From NCBI GenBank assembly GCA_037178675.1, contig JAYMGJ010000324.1:1-64000 (forward strand): DNA of 64,000 nt, given 5' to 3'. The notes beneath the pieces were generated by a model. The model was not told the origin of the DNA and did no database searches. It saw nothing but the letters and a program-made list of their open reading frames with translations. Origin of the DNA: Scleroderma bovista (Eukaryota; Basidiomycota; Agaricomycetes; Boletales; Sclerodermataceae). A program made the position numbers and the translations under genes. Below are positions 57,366-64,000 of the stretch, in pieces (positions within the stretch are counted from its first letter, which is position 1; each line of letters starts with the position of its first letter).

Positions 57366-58058
57366 AATGTTGGATTTGAACCGACGACAGCAGCGGCACA
57401 ACATGTCATCAGCAATCTACCATCGGCATAATAGAATTGCGGCATTACAAGAACGGCACAACATAAATACTGGTAATGGCTCTGCAGCCATCGCACAGGT
57501 GCCGCAATACCTTGCCGAGAATCACAAACGTGCTGGAGTAATAGCCATGCGGCCATCATGCTTGCATGTGCGGCAATATGGGAATGACCATGCCATGTGG
57601 CAGTGTCAGCACGGTTGTGGACACCGGCATTTGCCACTGACATACTGGCCGGTGGCAGCCAGGCTGGTGGCTGTGCGAATAAGTACCGCAATGATAACAT
57701 TAAATTAATGATGGCCGTACCGCAATGACTGACATGCGGCATTGATCCCTTTCTCAAGCTGCGGCTGTGTTAATACATGCCGCATTGATTGTTCCCCGAG
57801 AGACACACTCCAAAATAAGGCAAATCATAATGCTGATCCGAGATCCCTTATTATTGTGATGGGACAATGCACTGTGATAGCCAATCACAAGCAATAGAAA
57901 CGCGGCCATCATGCAATATGAAATGCGGCAGTGTGGTTCATTAGCTGAATTGTCAGGACAATGATTGGTTGGACTTGTGGCTGAATTATTAACCTATATT
58001 TGATTTAGTCCACTTTGGTGTGCGACCACAATGCAAACATGTTGTGGTGTGAAATGCT
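57366..58058. promoter_or_regulatory. Element C non-coding with scattered GCGGCA/GCCGCA
   Basis: No gene is supported. The motif CGGCA (or TGCCG) recurs singly every 20-40 bases to about 57,790, as if the satellite motif had been seeded along the upstream region of the next gene. Confidence 0.5.
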
Positions 58059-58065
58059 TATATAA
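58059..58065 (+). promoter_or_regulatory. Candidate TATA box
   Basis: TATATAA lies 94 bp upstream of the ATG at 58,159. Confidence 0.4.
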
Positions 58066-59235
58066 TACATTGAACATCCTCCAGGCCGCACGGCAATCGG
58101 ACCCAGTTCTTCCTCTCCTCAACCACTGCTTTACCATTTCCACATCCTTACAGTCTATATGGCAACTTCAGAAGGTTCTCAGTTCGTCTCTGCCTCATCC
58201 GTTCAAGAGGACGTGTCAACGGCTACGTCCCTCACTGCAGAAGAAGTCGTCGCCCAGGCCGCTGAAATAATTCAAGGCTGGATTGATGGCTTGAGAAGCA
58301 CACGGGAGAAGGGTGTATGGTCGGAAGCAGTGTCAACTATCTGGGCCCAGGTGGTGCGTGGCAAATTTATCTGCAATCAATCAACTCACTGATTAGGATA
58401 TGATAGCACCGGGTCGAGAATGTCCTGCAGGAGTTACCTGCAGGATTCATTATACCGACTATCATCGTTGCTGCCGACCAGTTTATGGAGGCGCCAGAGG
58501 TGATCCTGTCAACAGGGAAGTGGCCTCACTTCCCGGACATCGTTAACGCCACGGACCACGATATCCGGGACCATCCCTGGTTCCAACTAGGCAAGCCGCA
58601 GAAGAAGGTGGACAAGGGAAAGAGGAGAGCGGTAGAGCCGTCGGGGAACAATGCAGTGGCAGGACCATCGGGGGTAAAGGAGACAGAGGTGCAAGGCAGT
58701 CGTGGCCAAGTAGGTGAGCCCAGCGAAACTGAGGACTCACAAGCAGTGCCAGAAGGAAGCCGTGCCATCGAGGATGATGAGGTGCCTAGGGGCCACAGTT
58801 GCAGTCGCAAGCCGAGGAAGCATGCCCAATCCATCGCAACGATCAACAGCGACGGTGACGATGAAGAAGGCTCATCGCAACCACGGCCAAAGCGACCAAG
58901 GCCAAACGTTCGCGACATGCAGACACCAGACGCAGGCTATGAGTGGGTGGATGACAAGGATTGCTGCATCAAGTGCATACAGCGAGATCAACGGTGTGCA
59001 GCGAACCCAGGCCGTGCTTGCTGGCAATGTTGCTGCAGCAAGATTGCATGCAGTATGATGACGGCAGTCAGAGTGAGGTCAAGGTTGCGTTCACAAGCAC
59101 CGAGGAAACCTGCACCGCGTCGGCGTTCACCATCTGTGCCCTCAACGCTCAACTGAGGAAGGTCACAGCATGCAAAAAGCCAACGTCAGACCCCAGCACC
59201 AGCAGCGGCCAATCCGCCCAGGAAACCAAGTAAGT

Positions 59236-59523
59236 TGTTCATATAGAAAGGTGGTGGTCTGCACAGGGAAGGTCTAGCCTGAAGAGAAGGGAGAAGGAGC
59301 TGTAGGGTAACCTCAGTATGCTGGCAAGCTACTGTTATATTAGTATATACCTGTAGGTAACTACAAGGTATCAGTAAGTATGTGTGGTGGTTAGTAGATG
59401 GTACTCACCCTCAGTATGCTGGCAAGCTACTGAGGGAACTATAGTAATAGTAACTCTACTCTAGTGCGATGAAAGCTTATGTAAGTATATAAACAAACCA
59501 TAACAGTCTGTTTATCTCCAACA
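59236..59523 (-). repeat. Solo LTR-like repeat, copy 2
   Basis: Reads TGTTGGAGATAAACAG...ATATGAACA on the minus strand, so TG...CA ends are complete. It lies inside an intron of the accessory 2 gene, five bases after the donor. Confidence 0.7.
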
Positions 59524-59946
59524 GTTCATTATTCGAACAATTTAATATTATTTCTATCGATATTCCATCCAGTTTTTGATGGGGTACTGATCAATACTCC
59601 AGCATGGCTAGGGAAGACATCGAGGACGGCAAGTCAATCGTCAACGGCCGCCGGCAGTGGCACGAACCCTCCCACAACACTGGGAGACAGTACGAATATG
59701 TCGAATATACAAGATCTTGAGGAGGAGGTTGTCCGTTTGAGGGAAAAGCAGGCCGAAACAGAACGAAAGGTGGACGAAGCGAATGCAAGATTGGCCGTCG
59801 TGCTCGGAGAAGTTGCCAGCTTACGGCAGGTGGTTGAAGCGATGTGGGAACAGCTGTTCCCAACACCATCCCATCTTCAATCTCCAGCATCGTGGCAGGC
59901 ATTCGCACCAACTGTCAAGACCGGTTCTCCTCAACGATCTTACTAG

Positions 59947-61140
59947 GAGGTCCAGGGGTGCAGGGAACTAATGAGGAGGTAAGTCCTGACACTAGTATGT
60001 GCTACTTAGTGCAGAGAGTCAAGTCCGGGTCATACGGACGAAGTCCGGGCGCTGGAGGAGCACTGGAAGTAAGTCCGGGTTTTGCGGAGTTAGTCCGGAC
60101 CGCGGGAAAGTGGACCGGAGTAAAGCGCAGTTTGTCCGGACGAAGGACATCCCAGAGGTGGGATAAGTCCTGAGAGGTCTAGCGTCGAGTCTGGGACAGA
60201 GGTGGCTTTTGCCCTCGTGCAAGTAGGAGACTTGCTAGGATCGGACATAGGACCAAGGGGACGAGATAGGACGGAGGCCGGAGTTGGCCGGAGTTCAGGA
60301 GTTCAGATGAACAGATGGATTAGGAGAGCATAATGGGTAGTACAGAGTGGGGAGTATCTTAGTCGAGATTTGATCTAAGGAAACTACTAGGCCGGAGTAT
60401 AGTAGTTTATATAGTAAATGAGAACTAGGGTGAGTATATACGGTGACAAGTAAACACCTTAGTTGGGACAAGGGACAGAGCAGAAACGGACAGGAAAATA
60501 AAGCAGGTACAGGAAAATAAACCGGAGCGGGAGCAGACACGGGGAACTAGAGATACAGGGACGACGGAGGAAAAGCAGGGACAAGGGAACTAGGTCGGAA
60601 GAGGACAGGTAAGGGTCAGAGGTGGACTTAACTAATGTTAAGTCCGGACCGATGTCCAGGACCGGAGGAAGTGCAAGAGCGGAGGGAGTGCACAAGCGGA
60701 GGGAGTGCACGAGCGGAGGGAGTGCACAGGTGGAGGAAGGGCGGAGTAGCCGGAGGAAGGTCCGGAGTTGGACATGGAAATGTCCTAAGCCTTTGGTGGA
60801 CCTGACAGAGGAAGTGGAGCAGGAGCAGGAGCAGAACTGAGCCGGAGTTGGATGTACCAGCCGGAGTTGGGCTACGTCGCAGACAAGGCTAAGGGAGTAG
60901 CCGGACTGAAACCGGAGTAGCGACTAGTGGTAGGTACAGGTCCGACACGGAGGAGTTAGACCGCGGATCTGTCTGTAGGGAGACAGGGGTTAGTCCTGAG
61001 GCGGAGATGGACGTAGTGACCGGAGTTGAGCTGGAGTGCAGCTATGGGGCTGGAGATGGCCAGACTAGATCCGGAGTTGCATCTATGCCTAAGGAGAGGT
61101 CAGGCGGGCCATGGTTAGACCGGAGTTGCGACTGGAAAAG
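59947..61140. mobile_element. CCGGA-rich insertion in accessory 2 of element C
   Basis: Relative to the B gene, about 1.2 kb interrupts coding resemblance. It is rich in GTCCGGA/CCGGAGT motifs, has a minus-strand TATATAAAC box at about 60,400-60,408, and a 21-bp tandem repeat at about 60,665-60,735 (GAGGGAGTGCAC). It could be a solo LTR or a non-autonomous element; ends were not found. Confidence 0.4.
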
Positions 61141-61667
61141 TATGGATATGACACCAACACAGCCGGCATCTGACTCAACATGTCCCGAGGTCTCGCAGTG
61201 CGCTCACCCCAGTCCGCCAAGCCCGTTGGCACTAGTGCCTACCACAATGCTGGAAGAAATGGCATCGTCCAACAATCCGTCCCGACATGGCTCGAGCGAG
61301 CCGACCGGCACCCATGGTATGCATGGTATGCAGGTTGCGCTGCGCAACAATGCCTCAAGTCTGGAGGTGGCAACTCCAGGCTTGGTCGATGAAAGGGGTG
61401 CCAGCAAGCCAACTGGTGATAGCTATGACTGGGCCCCACCACAAGGTAAGTCTGTCAATTACCAAGCCATGTGCTACTGATCACAAGATTGTGTTGTTGA
61501 CAGCGATTTGTGATGAAGTGGCCACAACCATAGAGACCGGCAATATTCCAGCAATCGAGGTCAGCCCGCCGGAAGATGGAGATGTTGGGCCGGCATCCGA
61601 TATGGAGATTGGGAGTTCCGATGCCGATGCCGGGCATGATGCCGGTGTGCAAATGGAAACGGACTAA

Positions 61668-62751
61668 TTTTCTTTTATCATACCTACGTCTTTTGTACAA
61701 TTTCCGCTTCCTATTCCATGTATACCATATACATCACATTGTAAAGTATATTTATGCATGTAGAGTTGTCCTTGTGAATCATTGACACAGCCTGAGAACT
61801 CTGTCAGAGACATGCCAGTAATGGTCTCAACCACAGCCATGAATGCATTGCCAATATGTCGCCGGCACATCCCAAATTTACCTGTGGAGTAACTTTTCAA
61901 TGTTACTGATATACATGAATACCAAGAGCAGGCTAGATATGTCCTACAGATGTAACTATAATTGCCATGTATGGCGGCATCAAGTATTGGAAGGAGCAAC
62001 ATACTTTTAATCCACTGGCACAACACAATCAGCAGAACATACAAGGGAGAACATACACTCGGCACTGCATCGGCACATACAATTGGCATACAATCGGCAC
62101 AACCATCGGTGGCATTACATCCATGCCGCTGCAACAGTGATCAGCACTTGCATAACATTGGCACTTGCAAACCATTCGCACAAGACACTATCGGCACAGC
62201 AACATCGGCACAACATACCATCGGCACAACATACCATCGGCACAACATACCATCGGCACAACATACCATCGGCACATCATACTATCAGCACATCATACTA
62301 TCGGCACATCACACTTGTGACACAGCACACTATTGGCACTATGTACATGATACTATCCCAATCTTTCACCGGCAAATGCAAGATTTACCTTTGCAGTAAT
62401 TCTTCGATGTTACCGATATACATAAATAGCAAGAGTATCTATAATTGCCGTGGATGGCGGCATTAGGTATTGATTGAGGTAACATACTGTAATCAGCACA
62501 GCATTCCATTGGAACATGCATACGGTAGACAATCGGCACACACCCCAGAGGCAGGACATACATTTGTAATACCATCAGCACTTGTATAACATTGGCACTT
62601 GCCAATACCTTTGGCACAACACACTATCAGCAAATCTTTCCAGTGGTGAGATAAATGAACTATATATGGAAACCATTATTATATAATCATTCAATTGTGA
62701 TTTCCATTCCACGTCAATTCCATCTTGTCAACTTGCATCTTTGCTACCGCT
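61668..62751. repeat. Element C non-coding with CGGCACAACA repeats
   Basis: No gene is supported. Around 62,190-62,330, units of CATCGGCACAACATAC repeat about every 18 bp; looser CGGCA/TCAGCA units extend from about 62,020 to 62,630. Two related blocks near 61,850-61,980 and 62,370-62,480 share TTTACCT, CAGTAA/AGTAAC, GATATACAT and ATGGCGGCAT phrases. Confidence 0.7.
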
Positions 62752-64000
62752 ATGCCACCTAAGTCTGTCAGATTTGATAGCGCAAGTCCACGGAAATTGA
62801 GTGAGTAATTTCTCTCCTCTGAGCTGATCTGCATGACATCGTTATCAGCCATTCCTGCACTGCCAGTGTGGCACCCGCCTCCATCGATTGTCGATGAACG
62901 CCTGCCATCAAGCATGGACTAGATGCCACCCTCTCCCCCACGCCACGGGATGCGCACAGGTGAAACAAATGTGTCTGTGAGGAACAACGATGCAATGTCT
63001 GGGGACAGCAACAGACAAGCAACAGCGGCAAACAATCAGTTACCGGCCCCCTTGCAATCAGCTCCGATCAACCTCCCTGGCCCCTCAGCACATGAGATGC
63101 GCGCAGCAACCCCCACGACTAGATCCCAGGCTTGGATGCCACCGTCGCCTCCAATCGCTGCCAGTTCATCCAATGTGCTGTCTACCCTCACCATTCGGTC
63201 GCAGGCATCAATGCCACCCCCGGCAGCAATGCCAGCTACCCCATCGGTTCGGCCATCATCCCAAGGCACCCAACCGCAAGCATGGATGCCACCGTCGCCA
63301 TCCCCCATGATGGCTGCATGGATCCCGCCCTCTCCAGTGCACGTGCCACATATTGGGACGTCATCCCCATCAATGCTGGCATCCTCAGTCCCGGCATCAC
63401 TGTCCAGCCCGGCATCACCATCCAGCCCAGCATCGGCATCGCTCCTGGCATCGCCATTGAGCCCAGCATCGCTATCTAGCCCGGCATCAAGCCAGCGGAT
63501 TCCCACCTCCCCAATGGAGGCAGAATCATCTCCTGAGGCTGTATCTGGATCGCATGCACGATTTCGGGAACACGTGCATGCAGAGGATGGTAAATCAGTA
63601 TTACTGCAGGAATTATGTGTATTTAACAATCATCCAGTGGAATATTTTGAGATGGTGGACAGGATTAATGCATTGCATGAGCATTTGGATCCATTCCAGA
63701 GTGATGCGCTTTCATGTAAGTCTCTCTTGGGCTTGATCCATAGTATCAGTTGATCAGTTGTCATCTAGTGGCCTCTGCAAGGCAAGTTGCTACATCCGTC
63801 CCTCCTAGGAACTTGCCCGACCTACTCCCACTCGATGCCGGCCTTGATCACCCTATGATCGCGGCCTACATTCATTACGCAAACACGTTGCTCGACACCG
63901 CCAGGTTGTGGAGATCGGAAATGTGCTGGAGAGTGATGTTGGCAAATGTGCGGGATATGTTGGCTAGGTCAGCCCGACTTGGCGAGAATGGTGATAATTG
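62752..64000 (+). CDS. KDZ-element accessory protein 3 (element C), partial
   Basis: Exon 1 begins MPPKSVRFDSASPRKL, the counterpart of KKTVRFTDKSPMKR in element B. A GTGAGT donor follows at about 62,800. The next exon (about 62,850-63,717) is Pro/Ser-rich with repeated AWMPPSP units and ends with FNNHPVEYFEMVDRINALHE. After a further intron, a block reading MIAAYIHYANTLLDTARLWR runs to the window edge and matches AAHSSYANTMVDATDRWMDL of element B. The 3' end lies beyond the window. Same plan as B but on the opposite relative strand to accessory 2, so gene order has been rearranged between elements. Confidence 0.6.

Larger units (their letters stand above)
58159..61667 (+). pseudogene. KDZ-element accessory protein 2 (element C), interrupted
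   Basis: Homologue of the B gene at 48,754. Exon 1 is 58,159-58,353 (MATSEGSQFVSASSVQEDVS); exon 2 starts 58,407 (HRVENVLQELPAGFIIPTII), with a Cys cluster CIKCIQRDQRCAANPGRACW then QCCCSKIAC. At 59,154-59,156 a TGA interrupts exon 2, although coding resemblance continues to a GTAAGT donor at about 59,231. The next intron contains a 288-bp LTR-like repeat. A coiled-coil exon follows (LEEEVVRLREKQAETERKVD), then a roughly 1.2-kb CCGGA-rich insertion, a Ser/Pro-rich exon near 61,141-61,445 and a final acidic exon ending at 61,667. The TGA replaces what may have been CGA. It would give a product with the Cys cluster but no coiled coil. Confidence 0.65.
55983..64000. mobile_element. Element C: B-like transposon, left part only
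   Basis: The first 140 bases match the left end of element B (CCATACAA-A-GGACAG, TGACAATCGGCCGTG, CATGGCCAG). It carries two satellite stretches built on CGGCAGAACA/CGGCACAACA and homologues of B accessory genes 2 and 3. No transposase or TET/JBP gene is seen before the window ends, so its right end and full content are unknown. Two LTR-like insertions have landed inside one of its genes. Confidence 0.7.

Noticed and set aside
56901..57399. Cys-rich minus-strand frames (VLPTALFCRQPCSAD type)
   Set aside because: Translation of the CGGCAGAACA satellite in reverse; not a cysteine-rich secreted protein.
1..64000. tRNA or rRNA genes
   Set aside because: I saw no cloverleaf-compatible segment with A and B boxes and no rRNA core sequence; a covariance-model scan was not possible here.

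Overview
This window looks like transposon-rich chromatin of a mushroom-forming basidiomycete (Agaricomycetes). Genes are cut by many 45-110 bp GT-AG introns. The protein families visible are KDZ transposases with CxC2-type Cys clusters, TET/JBP dioxygenases, DUF6589 proteins and RecQ-type helicases, all of which are expanded in that class. I cannot name the species and see no ordinary conserved housekeeping gene.

Layout. 0.5-1.5 kb: an unrecognised gene fragment. 2.2-7.6 kb: a tyrosine-recombinase (DIRS/Ngaro-like) retrotransposon on the minus strand (Gag-like, RT-RNase H, recombinase) beside a Tc1-like transposase fragment. 9.4-10.3 kb: a small fungal hypothetical gene. 10.7-12.3 kb: the front part of a decayed RecQ-like helicase, whose probable tail lies at 30.9-31.4 kb on the far side of a large element. 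31.4-34.7 kb: a decayed DUF6589 gene.

Three very large DNA elements dominate. Element A (13,862-30,561) has 70-bp terminal inverted repeats, GGCCG-box satellites inside both ends, a C2H2 zinc-finger gene, a KDZ transposase, a TET/JBP dioxygenase, an apparently intact gene whose protein begins with a near copy of the histone H3 tail followed by a PHD-like finger, and a coiled-coil accessory gene. Element B (35,541-52,675) has about 140-bp inverted ends, three satellite families, a TET/JBP gene, a full-length KDZ transposase and four further genes. Element C starts near 55,983 with the same end sequence as B, carries homologues of two B accessory genes, and runs off the window.

How the parts may work together (inference): each element pairs a transposase with an enzyme family that oxidises 5-methylcytosine, plus private CpG-containing motif arrays. 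In sampled parts of B, and in non-coding C, surviving CpGs are mostly in CCG/CGG context, whereas a non-element control and the H3-tail gene show no such bias. Nonsense codons in the decayed genes are repeatedly TGA where the family has arginine, as expected from CpG deamination. This suggests self-propagating elements that fight host DNA methylation in cis, with element A adding a possible histone-tail mimic.
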